From: Camarhynchus parvulus
Lineage: Eukaryota > Chordata > Aves > Passeriformes > Thraupidae
Reading direction: 5' to 3'
DNA: 64,000 nucleotides
Assembly (NCBI RefSeq): GCF_901933205.1
Contig: NC_044600.1
Location: 9,772,501-9,836,500 of the forward strand
Each line of letters begins with the position of its first letter. Within the stretch, counting starts at the first letter, position 1. Position numbers and translations under genes: made by a program. Shown here in pieces: positions 1 to 13,100 of the stretch. The notes under the pieces were generated by a model that saw only the letters and a program-made list of their open reading frames with translations, did no database searches and had not been told where the DNA came from.

Positions 1-709
1 GTTTCCAAACAACAGAATAGCAATGTTCTGCAATTGCTTTCCAGTGAGAACAGTGGAAACAACAACAACAAATCCCAAGCTACTTTTAAGATGGACTTAA
101 ATGAGTTTCTGAAGGGTATTATATGATTTGTTTGGTTAAGATAGCAGAGAAGTAGACTTGATGACCCAAGAGGTCTATGCAATCCTATCTGTCTGAGCCT
201 GTTTTTCATGACCAAATATTTCAGAGCACTTTTAAGTACTTCCTTTCCTTCATGTATTTTTTAGATAAATTTTTTTATAGCATATTGCAGGGATTGCTAG
301 CTGGACTGATTTAGGAAAGGCACAAAACAGTGGTGTCCAAAATATGCTGAATACTCTCCAAACAAAACAAGACAAGTGTGCAGTGTCCTACAGGGCAGTG
401 CTTGGGTGCTTAAAGAAATCACCATTTTCTGTGGAAGGTGATGGGGACATAATCCCAACAGGATCAGCATCCTTTTGAGCCTCAAGTCTCTCATTTCCCT
501 ATGGCTGCTCTATTTTGCCTTCTCAGCCCCATGGCACAGATGCAGCAGTGTGAAATAGGATGGCAAACAATGCTTTAGATCCACAAGATTAAATGGATGA
601 AACCTGGAGCAGTCAGTATGAGAGTGACTGGATGCCAAACTGCAGTGAAGATGGCTTGTTTGGGGGCATTCCTCCAGCCTCACTAGTGTGGTGCAGAGCT
701 GTGTTAGCA

Positions 710-1800
710 TGTCATGGTTTGTCTTCTTTCAGCCCTATGTCCTTTAGTTTAGTTTATCCTGCTTGGTGCTGTTATGGTCTGGTTTTTCAGTTATTAGAAA
801 AGCCTTTGCCCAAATTAAGGTGCAAATGAGACCATATGCCAAAGTCAATAGTATGGATTTTGTTTAATAGTAAATATGAGAGAGAGAGAGAGCGAAAGGA
901 AGAGAAAGAAATAGAAAAGCGGGGGGGATAACAAGACAAAGAGGGACAGAGACAGAATAAAGACAATATCACCACTCTGTGGATCCCAGTGATGTTCTGT
1001 TGATCCTCTCCAGCTGGTCTTCTTGGTGGTGAGGGTGCCCTGAGAAGCGCAGAATCCAATGGAATAATATATGCTCAGGCCAGGGGGGAATGTCCAGGTA
1101 TCTCCCCTCAGGGTGGGGGGCAGTTTGGTGGTGTCTTGCAACAGACTCTGGCTCTGTTACATCACTTTGTGTCACCTGCAATGCTGTGGTGCAAGGGGAC
1201 AGTAAGGAGTCCTGGGAGCACTTTGGGGGTGTCTTTGCTGGATTATGACACCCCCTCAGCTACCTCCCACGTGGATGTCCCATGCATGTGGCCTGTGGGG
1301 TTGGGGATTTCACAGCTGGGCCTATTTGTGTAAGGAAGGATGGATGTTCAGTGCCTCTGATCAGAGGTTATGCCACACACAAGAAACCTCCTCTCCCCAC
1401 CCTCAGTTGTGGGAGGGTCTGTGTAAACCTGGCCTCTGTAGGCTGTGGTCTTCCCCACCCCAAACATGGCCAGAGGTAATTCTCAGCACAGCTACCGGGC
1501 TTGGATTTCTTGTGGATGCATCCTTCTCCCTCAACCTGAGATTCCTGAACAATAGTGTCCCCTTTATCTTATCTACATGGCTTAACTCAGGGTCCAAAGT
1601 TCCAGTCAGGCATCTTCAGGGAGGGGTGGATGTAGCTTCTTTATACAGTTTTTGCTATAATGGGCAAAACCTCTTCATAACAATGTTTAAGCCATGAACC
1701 ATTTCAGTCCCTGACAGGTGCCTCAGTGTTACTGTCCCTTGTTCCCAAACACAGCATTTCCATGATTTCTTAATAACTGCAATTCCGTTAGTCAGTGGGG
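710..1800. mobile_element. Possible degraded LTR-type retroelement fragment
   Basis: The stretch opens with TGTCATGGTTTG, similar to the start of many avian endogenous retroviral LTRs. It then runs through a purine-rich GA tract (877-930), an AATAAA at 956-961 and a GC-richer tail of about 800 bp. This texture is unlike the AT-rich DNA on either side. I found no clear target-site duplication and no retroviral open frame, so the borders are approximate and a non-LTR origin is possible. The call rests on general resemblance, not on an alignment. Confidence 0.28.
877..892. repeat. GA dinucleotide microsatellite
   Basis: About eight GA units lie inside a longer purine-rich tract that reaches roughly 930 and ends in a run of seven G. 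Confidence 0.85.
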
Positions 1801-3073
1801 CCGTAAAGGGATTTGTATCTGGGGTTGAGATTCAGTAGCTGGACTTTTATAGATTCTTAACCAGACTAGCAAAGTTGTGTGTTCACAGCTGTTTTACAGT
1901 AATAGATGCTTCTTCATCTAAGTGCTGGAGAATGCAGGTTGGCTGGGTAAGGCGGTGACTCCACATTAGGAGAGGATCTCACAATGAAAAGTTTTATGAT
2001 TTTCTTTAGTTGAAATCTGGTGAGTGGGACAATGAAATTTCCAGAATTAAATGATTCTGGCTGGTTTTCCTCTCCAGCTAATTACACAAATACTTTTTTT
2101 GAAATCAGCTATTAATATTGAGAATAGGTTAAGAAATTGGAAAGTTAGATGAAATCCCCAAGAGCACAGGTAGTTTGGAAAATGAGAAGAAATAGGCAGC
2201 AGCTTTACAGCTTGTTGCTGTGCACATTAATCAGATTTGCAGTAGGCAGCAGCTACTTTATGTGCAAATACTTTAAAACTGGTTTAAAAAACCAAGCAGG
2301 ATGTCTGAGTCCCCAGGTTCACGTAAAGGGGGTAATGAATACCTGCATAATGAGATAGAAAGGCCATAAACTCGGTGGTAGGAGTTTTCAGTCTCTCTTC
2401 AGCTGGGTTTCTGCAGCTTTCTCAGCCTCTCAGTGCCAGCCAGGGAGGCAGTCACTTGCCAGGGTCTCCCTGTGGGGAAAGAGGCTCTTGGCCTCCAAAC
2501 GCTGCAGCTTTGCCATCAGTGACTTTGTGCAGTGCCCCATGCACGAGCTGTCCTGTGACTCTCACATCAGAAATGCTCATCCCTCAAAAGGAAAAACTAA
2601 AGCTAGTTTGAAAAAAATATTTCCAAGGAAAAACTATATTGAAGATCAAAAAGTAAAGACATGCACTGTGAAATAGTTGAGAGAAAACACTTTGATTGAT
2701 TGAGGTTTAAAAAGAGCAGCTACTATTTTTTCTATTTTTAAATTTAATTTCTGTTCCTGAACTGTGTGTATCTTAAAAGCTATTTTTTCACCTATCCATA
2801 ACTTCAACAAGGACACAGCATCTGTGAGCAGCTGGATGAGATTATTTAATTCTGTCCTGTCCTGCTAGTAAACTCAATTTAAAAGTAATCAATCATAACC
2901 ACAACCCATACTTATTGCTATATGTTACCAACTTCTTGCTCACGTACACAGGTGTGGGAAGGTGGCTCTTTGAGAGAGGGTGGCAGCCTCATGCCAGGAA
3001 TGAATTGAGCCCTGAGCTTGCTGCAGCCCCATGGTGGACATAACTGCAGGGAAACACGCTCAGTTTTTCCATG

Positions 3074-3107
3074 GGTGGAAATATCTGTGGGGTGGAAATA
3101 TCTGTGG
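3074..3107. repeat. 17-bp tandem duplication
   Basis: Two perfect adjacent copies of GGTGGAAATATCTGTGG occupy 3074-3090 and 3091-3107. It looks like a simple replication-slippage duplication. Confidence 0.9.
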
Positions 3108-4027
3108 AGCACGTTAAAGCACATTGACAGCTTGTTTGCAAACAGCTGTGCATGTGGGAGCATTCAATTGACAAGTATACTGAGGAATTGTCTTCAGCCA
3201 CAGCAGGTGAAGAGAAATGGGTCTTTCAGACATGGCTCAGGGTTTTGGATGCCAGCTCATGCCCCACATGAAGGCAGCATTGGCAGCGATGGCATCCAGG
3301 AAGATGCAAGCCTTGTATGTGCCAAGGCTGTTGCCTGCCTCCAAGCAGGAGTAATGACCACCCCGACATTAACAGCGATTAAACAGCACCAAAGGCTTTG
3401 AAAACAACCCCTGGTGAGGTGAATCAGCCGGGGCTGGTGTCTGTGGGCACTGGAGCAGCTGCTGTGGAGCAGGGGCTGTGCTTGCACCTGCAGCCTGAGG
3501 TGAGTGCTCTGGTGGGACAGGGACAGGGAGGTCAGCTGACTTCCTCTAGTCTCATCCCTGGCGATTTTAAAAACAAGAGGTTTAAAAACAATCCCTCCTT
3601 GGAGTAATAATCCTCTTGGGTTAACAGCAGAAGAGGGGAGTGCCTGGCACAGCGCTGACAGCAGTGCCCTGGTCCTGTCCCCAGCCAGGGCAGCCCCAGC
3701 CCCCCTGGCCATCGTGTGCCCCGGTGCCATCCCTGCTGAGCAGGAGCCGCATGGCCGAGAGCCGATGTGAGATGACACCTCTGCAGGAGAGCTGTGAGGG
3801 TGCGAAGCTGTTATAGCCTACGTAAAAGGAAGACAGAAAGGGGCATAGGAAAAAAAACCCACAAAAATTGTGTGTTCGTTCCTCACTCTTCCCTCAGTGC
3901 TGTCTCACCCCGTGCATAGGCTTCAGAGGTGTGAACACATCCTGTTTACATCTGCCACCAGGACGGGAGGCTGAGGGAGCACACGGCTGAGGCACGGGAG
4001 AGCAGCTGCAGCGGGACAGGCCCTGGC

Positions 4028-4164
4028 ATGGACACAGTGCCCGTCTACCACGGGGCCATCACCCGAGAGGCTGGGGAGAAGCTGCTGCTGGCGGCGGGCA
4101 CGGACGGCAGCTACCTGCTGCGGGACAGCGAGAGCATCCCGGGGGTCTACTGCCTCTGCGTGCT
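4028..4164 (+). CDS. SH2D1A: SH2D1A coding exon 1
   Basis: The exon is 137 bases and encodes residues 1-45 plus two bases of L46. It holds the N-terminal half of the SH2 domain, including the helix GEKLLLAAG and the FLVR-like strand YLLRD with R32. The donor is CT|GTGAGA at 4165. Reading on without splicing meets an in-frame TGA at once, which supports this boundary. The exon is much richer in GC than the other three. Confidence 0.95.
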
Positions 4165-7100
4165 GTGAGAGCGGGCCGGGAGCGGGCCGGGAGCGGGCCG
4201 GGAGTGAGGGGCTGGCCGGGGCAGCGGGCCGGGAGTGCGGAGCTGGCCGGGAGCTCAGGGTTGGCCGGGGCAGCGGGCCGGAGCAGTGGGACGGGAGCTC
4301 AGGGCTGGCCGGGGCAGCGGGCCGGAGCAGTGGGACGGGAGCTCAGGGCTGGCCGGGGCAGCGGGCCGGAGCAGTGGGACGGGAGCTCAGGGCTGGCCGG
4401 GGCAGCGGGCCGGAGCAGTGGGACGGGAGCTCAGGGCTGGCCGGGGCAGCGGGCCGGAGCAGTGGGACGGGAGCTCAGGGCTGGCCGGGGCAGCGGGTCG
4501 GGAGCGCAGGGCTGCCAGGGCTGCTCAGGCGGCAGCTGATTGCCGACAATCCCCTCCACAATAGGGGTGTCCCCACAACAAAATATGTTCTAGTGTTGCC
4601 GTCTGCTTATGTGTGAGACTTTTGACTCCTTCACCTTGGCTTAAGAGAGAGGGGTGCAATAAGTGGTGTGGGGTCCCTTGCAAAGCAGAGAGGAGCAGGT
4701 TTTGCCTTGCAGAGCCCACGCTTCCCACGGACAAAAAGCCACAAAGAGAAAGCAGGCAGGCACATGGGAAGGATAAGCAAGGTGCCATAGAAAAATGCCA
4801 GGCGACTTGGCTCAGGATGGTGTGTGTATCATCTTTGTGCTCTGTAACCCTCTTGCTTTCTGTCTGTGTTCTTCGGCTTCCCTGGTGTGCTCATGGGTGT
4901 GCTCAGCAGCATCCCCAGTGACCCTGTCATTGGGAAAGGTAACACCGAAGGCGCATGAAGTACTGATGGTAACAAACTAGGTGATAATGTTTCATCAAAT
5001 TGCATGAAAAGGGAGGCATCTGATGGGATGACCTGTCAGAGACAGAGTAAAAGTTCCCCTGGGAGAGCTGGGGGACTTTATATTCATAGGACCTCATTTT
5101 AAGGAGGAAATTAAATTACCCTACTGTTGGCAAAATTCTCGGAAGTCCTGGTGACACTGTACCGTTGCATGAGAAGAACAAAGATGACACTTATGCCGTA
5201 CTTTGGTAGGAGAAGGAACACTAGAGAAAAGCCTTTTAGGTCCAGCATGAAATCAGCTAACAGAAGGAACTCAGGAAACTGGCAAAAAAACACAAGGGGA
5301 AGAAGGGTCCTAAGTCAGGTTTTCCCCAAATCCCTTGAATACATTTCTGACAATATGTAATTAAGCCCTGGGCGAGCGTCATTATCTTCCTGTTATAGAC
5401 CAGTAAATGGAGACGTGCAAGATGGTTATAGACAATCCAAAAAGACACAATACTCTTCTCAGGGGAGGTCTTTGTGGCAGAGGATGTATTTTTTCTTCTC
5501 TCATGAAATCAGGCGACCCAAGTTAGGTGTTCCTGCTAACAAATACCTTAACAGCAAGCTGAAAATGGGAAATAAGAAGCATCTTGAGTTAAATGAAAAT
5601 GGAAGAGACATAGCAAGAGGTAAGGAGTGCTATGATTCCGGGGATGGGAATAGGCAATAAAAGCAGAATCTCTTTAAAGTAACTATCAGAGGAAATGGGG
5701 ATATACCACCCTTACACTCAGAAGTCATTCAGTGCAGGTGAAACACTAAGGCATTAGAGAAAGGGTCAGGAAGAGTGTTACAATGCTGAATAAGACAGAG
5801 AATACCAGAATTAGTCTAACATCAGTCTAAATCAGGATGTAGGTATGTAACAAGGTCTTTCAGTTGTACACTATCAGCTGGGATTTTTTGTCTATTGGTA
5901 ATAATTTATGCCATTTGAAAGAAATTTCATTAATGAAATAAAATATAGAAAATGAAAATAGGAAGAAATTAAAGCTTTTCTAGCTGTGAAGCTCTGCAAT
6001 CTTTGGAGGAAAAGATACTTCAGTAAGAAACAGACCAAATTGCTTCTAAAATTATGGGCCATTCATGTCTCCATGGTATGTTGCATTGAAACATATGTAT
6101 GATAAACAAAAGGGTAAAAGCAAAAAACCAAAAATTAATGGTGAGTGTTCTGCAGGCTCAGAACATAGATCCTTAATAGTTATTCTGTAAAGGAAATTTA
6201 AAATAGCATCTTGGATAAATCCAGATAAAATTTAAATGAAAAATGTTGTGATGAGTATGAGCTGATACAGAAAGAAAGTTGGGTAAAGAATGGTAGAATT
6301 AAGCCTTGGTTCCAATACTTCTTAATAGCCAATTCAAATAATTACGTAAGAAATAGCAGATATGGTAAACAGCATGTCACACACTAACTGTGGAGACAGT
6401 TTTTATACCAGGAAAGGATCCCACACTGAGATAGCATTGACAGTTTGAAGAAATGTGGGCTATAAACCAGAGAAGTGCTTTGACAGGGTAAGTTTGCCAA
6501 AGCAGAGCACTTTAGTGGAGAGACTGCAGGAGCAGGAAAGGAAGGTCTGAGAGGTAGAGATCTGTGTTCAGTGGAGGATGCTAAGCCTGGCTTTGGCAAG
6601 AAGCCAGTGGACATAACCTGTCCACATTCCAGTCTGAACATCATGGGCAGAGATGGAACAGGTGACAGACATCCATGTGCAGGGCAGCTCTGGTAAAAAC
6701 TGAGGGAAGTGTGCAGTTGCTGTTTTCACTCTGTAAGGAAAAGAAAATTAAAGAAAGAATAAGTATTTCTCTGCTTTTTAAAATGCTTCGTTCTAAATAA
6801 ATAATGGAAATTATTAGGAATAACAAAGTTATTCAGCAGTTTACATTATGGTTCAGAATCCATGGTTCAGAAGATCACTATAGGAATATATAGACATATG
6901 AAGATCAGACAAAAGATGAATTTTCTAGAAGTAATGAAGTGATCTTTGAAACATGGGAGATAAAGCTGGTCAACCATTAGATATACTGCAGTAAGTATCA
7001 GAGCTAAACAAAATATTTTTCATGTTTCCAGTGAAAATTTCTACCAGGAGTGTATGTGCTTTATGCTGCCGGTAATGTTTCTATTGCCCTTAGAAAACAA

Positions 7101-10100
7101 AAAGAGAGAAATAGTCCAGTTTTCCAAAATCAAGACATGTTCAGCCTGTCTTTGCCCTCTCCGTCCACTTCCCTGGGGAAATAAAACAAACCAAAACAAA
7201 CATAAAATCCTGCAGCTCCCTAGTTCTAACCATTTTAGGGTTCCTTTTCCCATCACAGGGGAATTACAAGGCACAGTTCTGATAAAGAGAAAAGAAATAT
7301 TTATCAAAAGAGCAATTAAGCATATATTTGGATGACAGTGGTGTCATCTACTTGAATTCACATTAGTGACTGCTCTGCATTTCCAGCTCCAGGTACTGTA
7401 ATTGTCAAGCCCTATGATTTCACTGCATTGCTTATGCTCAAACAATGTCTCCTTTTCCCAAGAAACTGCATAAATTTGTAATGCCACGATCACCACCACA
7501 TCCTCTCCCTCGAAAAAGCCCTGACATATTTTGGCAGGCTTTGAGCCTCTTAAGGCACACAATGAGGACTGCAGTGTTCATGGTCAGGCTCATTCACCTT
7601 TTGCTTTTCCAATTAAAAAGCAGAGCCCTGACCTTTAAAAAGGAGAAGAGTCAAAGACTTCATGAATCCCTTGTGACTGACGCTGATTTTACAGGGCAAG
7701 CATAAAAGAGACAGGTAGTAGCATAAAACCTGACCTATAGAGGTGGGTAACTGCAGCAGGCAGGACCCTGTTGGAGCATTCATCTAGAAAACACTCTGCT
7801 TTCTCTCTTCTTTGTTTCTCTGGAGCTACTGATTTATCTCCCTTGAATGCCACTTTCCACTTTCTGAAGCTGGGATGTGCACATGGTGTGCCTGAAAGCT
7901 TTCAAAGAGACAATGAATATTTTCTTGGTGTGACTGCAGCAAAGCACAAAGGACCCACTTTCAAAAATATTTGAAGACCACAATTAAACTATGCATGGAA
8001 GAGTAGTAAGGTTTTGATTTGCAATTGTATGCTCTGGGGCTCTTGCAAACAGAGGTGCTGCTTTCAAATTTTGGCAAAGATTTTCATACCAGATGCTCCT
8101 GGGTCTTCATTGTATTCATATCATTATTGAATTGATAATACCTACTTTAAGGGTGTTGTGAATATGTCAACAGAGGCACACAATTCTTTCCTGGAAGTTT
8201 TTAGAGTTGAACTGAAAAGCAAGATTTTTGTTGTTCCTGAGAACTGGTCTAGAAGAAATGCATATGCTTTATAAAACATACACGTTTTACCCATAAACAA
8301 GTTAGACTCTACACACAGTACACTAGGGTTTTAATATCAAGCCTGATTGTTCCAGGGAGCTTTCTTTACTGGTTTGATTTCCTCTCTGCTCAATGCCCCG
8401 TTTGACATTTTTAGCACAGTCAGAAATCCTCTGTGCTCTCAGCTCCTAATGAAGTCAATGGGGGACACGGGACACACTAATGGTGACTACTTTGAGGAGC
8501 AGCCTCTTCAACCTTGCCTGAAAAATGTATAAAGAAAATGCCTGAGAGTGCCAAAAGCCCCAAGTTCCTTTACAGATACATGAGCGCTCATGCAGAAACA
8601 AGCAGCTCATGCCTGAATTGGCAAAGATAAAGCATTTGTAGTTTGGGTTTTAAAATTCACATGCTTGAAAATACTGAGAATGTTAGTAGTTGTTTCAGAG
8701 CTGTAAGTAAGACAAACACGACGTGCTTGTCAAACTGTATGTTCAGATGATTTGTTTGAAACCAGCCGTTTGTGTACTGTGCTGCATTAAATTTGTGGAG
8801 AATAATCAAAAGCTGGAATTGAAAGCTGTTTGGAGCTCTTGAAGCAACAGTAATGGCAACAGGGATAGGCTGCAGTCCTATCAGATTTTACGTGTGCTAT
8901 TTTTTCTGTCACTGTAACCACGGTGCACAAGTTCAAGGCAACGTGCTGAAACTTTGTGATGAGAGAGATACATCAGCTGTGCAGTACGAAGGTGTAATAC
9001 AGGATCACAAGCCAGCTTCTGTTTGGCATTTCCTTTGTTTCCTATGTATTCTTTTTGATAGACATGGCAGAATAATTGCGTTCTTTTATAACACTGCACA
9101 TAATCATCATCATCATTCAAGACGTAATTTGAAACAAAAGAAGAAACCCCTCAATTCAACATTGCTGTTGCAAATATCACACGCTGTTTTCAGCTTTGAA
9201 AAAAGTTTTCTGTAGCACAATGGTAAATTTTACTGAGGTGAGTATTTCAGGTGCCTGCTAACCAGAGTGAGTGTTGTCTTTGCTGAGCATAACTTGGCTA
9301 ATGACCTTCACATATTCCAATGACTTTTCTTGGAAAGGTAGACAGCCTGAATCATGGAATTGATGAAACTTAATGGGAGGCTAAGTTACTGGCCTGCCAT
9401 AAAGTAATATCCTTCTATTTAGCATCTGAGATTTGAATAAATTCTTACTTTATTTCTGAATTTCAAGAAATTCCTCTTTGAGGTATTGCTTTTGGCTAGA
9501 ATCTCCTTGTACCAGACTGACACAAACCCTGCTCAGAAAGGCTGCACACTTGCTCTTTAGGTAAATCAGGAGCATTTCTTCAGATAGTTAGGAGTGTTGA
9601 AGCAGTAAAGATACTGACAATCTTCCACAGAAATCTCTGCATAAATTCAGAGCTATTTCACAAGACTTAAATTTCTCTTTTAAGCTTTTGTTAATTTCAG
9701 AAGAAAAAAATCAAGATAATGCATTTTTTTATAATGCTACAGCATTACAGCAAGTTAATATGTATTACTCATGTGGTATTGAGGGTAAATTTTTCCCACA
9801 AGAAGTGTTGATAAAGGAATCAGTGACAGAAATCAGTGACAGGAATGTTCACTCGAGTGCTGCTGTGATTTAAGCTACAGTCACTCCGTTGGGCTTTTCA
9901 GATGTAAACACCAGTTTAACCTATTTTATTCACTCTTGCAGACAATAGAGCTTGTATCTTGCACATGATCTCAATGTGAAGGCTATTTCTTCAGCTTGAG
10001 TTAGCTGAAGAGTGGTAATTTCTGAGTTGCTGTACTTAGCTGAGACCTAAATAAAGAGAGAATCAGTCTGTTTGTCAAAAAGAAAATACAAATTCTAGGA

Positions 10101-13100
10101 GAGAGTGAGGAGAAGTTTAAAGGCTCTGAGGCACTGCTATGTATTCCCCCAAATTCAGGAGTTTTGGCTTTGTGGTAGCCATCTCCCACCTCTGTATCTC
10201 TTGTTGTGCCCATGCCAGCACCCACATTCCCTGTCCAGGATTGCCCACCAGGACACTGCCTGAAGTTGTTTCCTCTGGGCATTCAGGAGCTGATCTGCAC
10301 CTACATCAAACACCTATGGTGGGGCAGAAGTGGCTCCAGCCTGAGCTCCCATGCTCATTTGCTCTGTGCCATTGACCTCCACGCCAGAGTCCCCTTGAGC
10401 TGCCCAACAGGGTTCCTCTCCAGAGCGGTGTGGTGCTCCTCTCCATAGATCTCCACAGCATTAAGTGGTTTCTAGGCATTATCTCTGCTTGAGAGATGAA
10501 GAGTTTAACTCTGTTTCACAGAAGAGAAAGGTGACACAGGAGCCCCAGGTCTGCAGTACCCTCTAGCTTTGGGTTCCCAGTGTAAGGGCCATGGGAAGGG
10601 ATTCTGAGGCTACCCAATGTTATTCTGCACAACTTGCTGACTTTGCTTGCATTGCTGAGGTCTGTTTCCTTGTTTCCTACAACTTTGGCTTCTAAAACAT
10701 CCATCTTCTCCTGGTTCTTTCAGCATTTTGTGCTCCTCCCAGACCAAGCCCCCTCATACTTTACCTCTGTATATCCCCTTCCTTAGTCATTTAGTCTTTC
10801 TGTCAGGGGTTCAATATTTGTTGCTGTTTCCTTCCCCAGCTTGCATAGATATTGGTCCCCTTTTCTTTCCTTCCACATCCATCCCACCTAGTCCCAAACT
10901 TCCTGCCCAAGACACCCAATTACTAAATTACCTTCTGGTTTTAATCTCACTAATCTAGGCTAGGCAATACACATACATTTGAGATCATGGACACTGCTTG
11001 CCTGAGTGCCCATGGTACAGCCAGCTCAGACACGGTGATGCTACAACTGCTAACAACCTTTAGAGGGTGCTTCTCTTGCAGCCTAGAGAGCTACTACTGC
11101 TTTCAGAGAGTGCAAGAGATTTGTTCTTTCAAACAAATTTTATGTCTTACCCTGAAAACTGGGCACCCCCTCCTCTGACAATTAAAAGTTTTTTTTTTTT
11201 TTAAACATGGGAGAAGTGCTGTTTTGCCTAATGTGTTCCCTTCTGCCTTCTCCATCCCTAAAGGAGGGTGAGGCAAATACCTAAGAAATGAAATTTCAGT
11301 CTGAAATGCTGAAATGTGGCAAAGTTATAAGAAACTGACTCTGGGCAGTCTAATGCTCAGAACCATTGTTTGTAGGCTACACCATGGTCTGGTTCTTAAA
11401 CTATGTTGAACAGTGAAATCCCAAGGTAAGGTCAGGTTGTAAATGTACCAGGTAAGAAGAGCTGATTGACATAACGCAATGACATCTGAAGAGAAAGATA
11501 TGTACAGAGGAAGAAATTGATCTAATTTGTTGCTGACATGGCTTTCCCTTGTCTCTGTTTTTCTCCCTTTTAATGTGTTCAATTTTGGGCTCAGAAATGA
11601 ATAAAAATTAGTTTAATAAAATTTCCCAACTGAGATGCAAAGTATTTGGAAATGATTTTAAAGTATACCATGCAGCTGAAATGTCATCATTAATTTTAAT
11701 CTGCAGCATGCGTGTAATGTCCTCGGGCTATTCCAATGGTGCAGAAGATTGTAATCATTCACCTGTTAAAGTAAATGCAGCTTTAACAGGTCTGATCACA
11801 GCTAAAAAGGAGGAATGGAGAGGACAGGTAGACAGATGGTGTTTCAGTATGTCATCTGTGAACGATGCCTTGGTAACTCTTTGGGAGGAATTATCTGGCT
11901 ATAAAGAAAAAAGAAGCCTATAATATAAAGTATTCCTATAATAGCAACTTTTTCTAGGTTTTCCTTTGATAAAGTTTTCCAAGGGAAAGTATTGAAACAG
12001 AGCCTGTGTTAGTGCAGTTCCCAGCTGGTATAACATATCCTTCCCTATGGAGACAAAAGAAAAGTGAGATGTCACAAAAATGTCATTAGTGGTGACCAAA
12101 GCACTCTTTCATAAGTGCTATCTGGTATTGTCCTTACAGCAGTGGCTCTTTTCTGCTTCCCCTCACCAGCATTTTGGTATTTTTTGCCTATGATCAAAAA
12201 CTTACAGAGCCTCATTCATCAAGATGTTAATTCATGATTGTTTCTGTCCCCTGAGCTTCACTGACAGGAGAGAGGAGCTTTGCTGTTGTGAGTGGGGCTG
12301 CGTCTGTCCTTGGGACAGGTGAAGCAATGGGGGAGCTCTTCAGTGGATCTTTACCTGGTTGTCATGACCTGGTCCTCCTCCAAGATGTGCTAATACACCA
12401 GTGTCACTGAAAGTGCTCCCTGAGATCACACCACGTATAGGAACATTGTGTCTCTCTAGGAGCTTTTTTCCTGCTCTGAAGAGAGTAAAATGTAGAAAAT
12501 TGAGCTGTCCTCTCATGTTAGCTGGGGAATTTCTCATTTCCTGAGATGTAATCTTCAGTAAATGAACTTTCTCACCTGCTTTTTTCCAGTGTTACATGCT
12601 TTACTATTTGGAAGGTAAGGTCCTCTGCAATCTCTATTTTAATTTGTGTATTTAATTTTTCTTTCAAGAAAAACATCTTGATCTTCCTTCAACCCACACT
12701 GATCTTAGTTCATGTGAGGTAGATTAAATCATAAAAACCTTTCTCATGGGAGGCTCTTGCCCATGTAGCAGTAAACTTCACCCAAAATCATATCACTAAA
12801 TATGGAAGGTAAAAAACTCTTAGAAGCAAGTTCCTGCTGCATGACAGAAAGTTTTGATAAGATCACATTCATTGGGAGAGTACTGCTCAGAAGAGCTGTA
12901 ATTCATTTTGTGGAGACCAAGGTCCCAGTAGAAAGTAGTTCAATGGGAAGATCTAGCTGTTCATCCTCTTAACAAAATGCACCTTCCTTCCTTTGTGCAT
13001 TGCCTTTGAAGAGGCAGATGGGGATGTCCAGGTCATCTCCCATGTACTCAGCCTCTTGCTTTCCTGGTGGCTTCAGAGCCAATAACAGATGATAATGTTG

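Larger units (their letters stand above)
1..3949. other. Noncoding flank upstream of SH2D1A
   Basis: No gene is supported here. Open frames are short, lie on both strands and resemble no family I know. The stretch contains a GA-rich tract near 877-892, a probable old LTR-like repeat at about 710-1800, and a 17-bp direct duplication at 3074-3107. If the Xq25 order holds in this species, the next gene to the left would be STAG2, but no STAG2 exon is visible. Base composition rises in GC from about 3640 toward the first SH2D1A exon. Confidence 0.6.
3950..4520. promoter_or_regulatory. CpG-rich promoter-proximal region of SH2D1A
   Basis: GC and CpG density rise sharply over the 5'UTR, exon 1 and the first 350 bases of intron 1, and then fall back to AT-rich DNA after about 4540. 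This matches a CpG-island-like promoter region. Much of the GC on the intronic side comes from the tandem repeats at 4169-4500. No TATA box stands out at a convincing distance from the ATG, so the transcription start cannot be placed. Confidence 0.5.

Noticed and set aside
4165..4539. 124-codon + strand open frame rich in G, A and R
   Set aside because: It is a translation of the GC-rich minisatellite in intron 1, open in several frames.
8853..9215. 120-codon + strand open frame in SH2D1A intron 1
   Set aside because: No recognised domain, no supporting splice or poly(A) context, and ordinary intronic composition.
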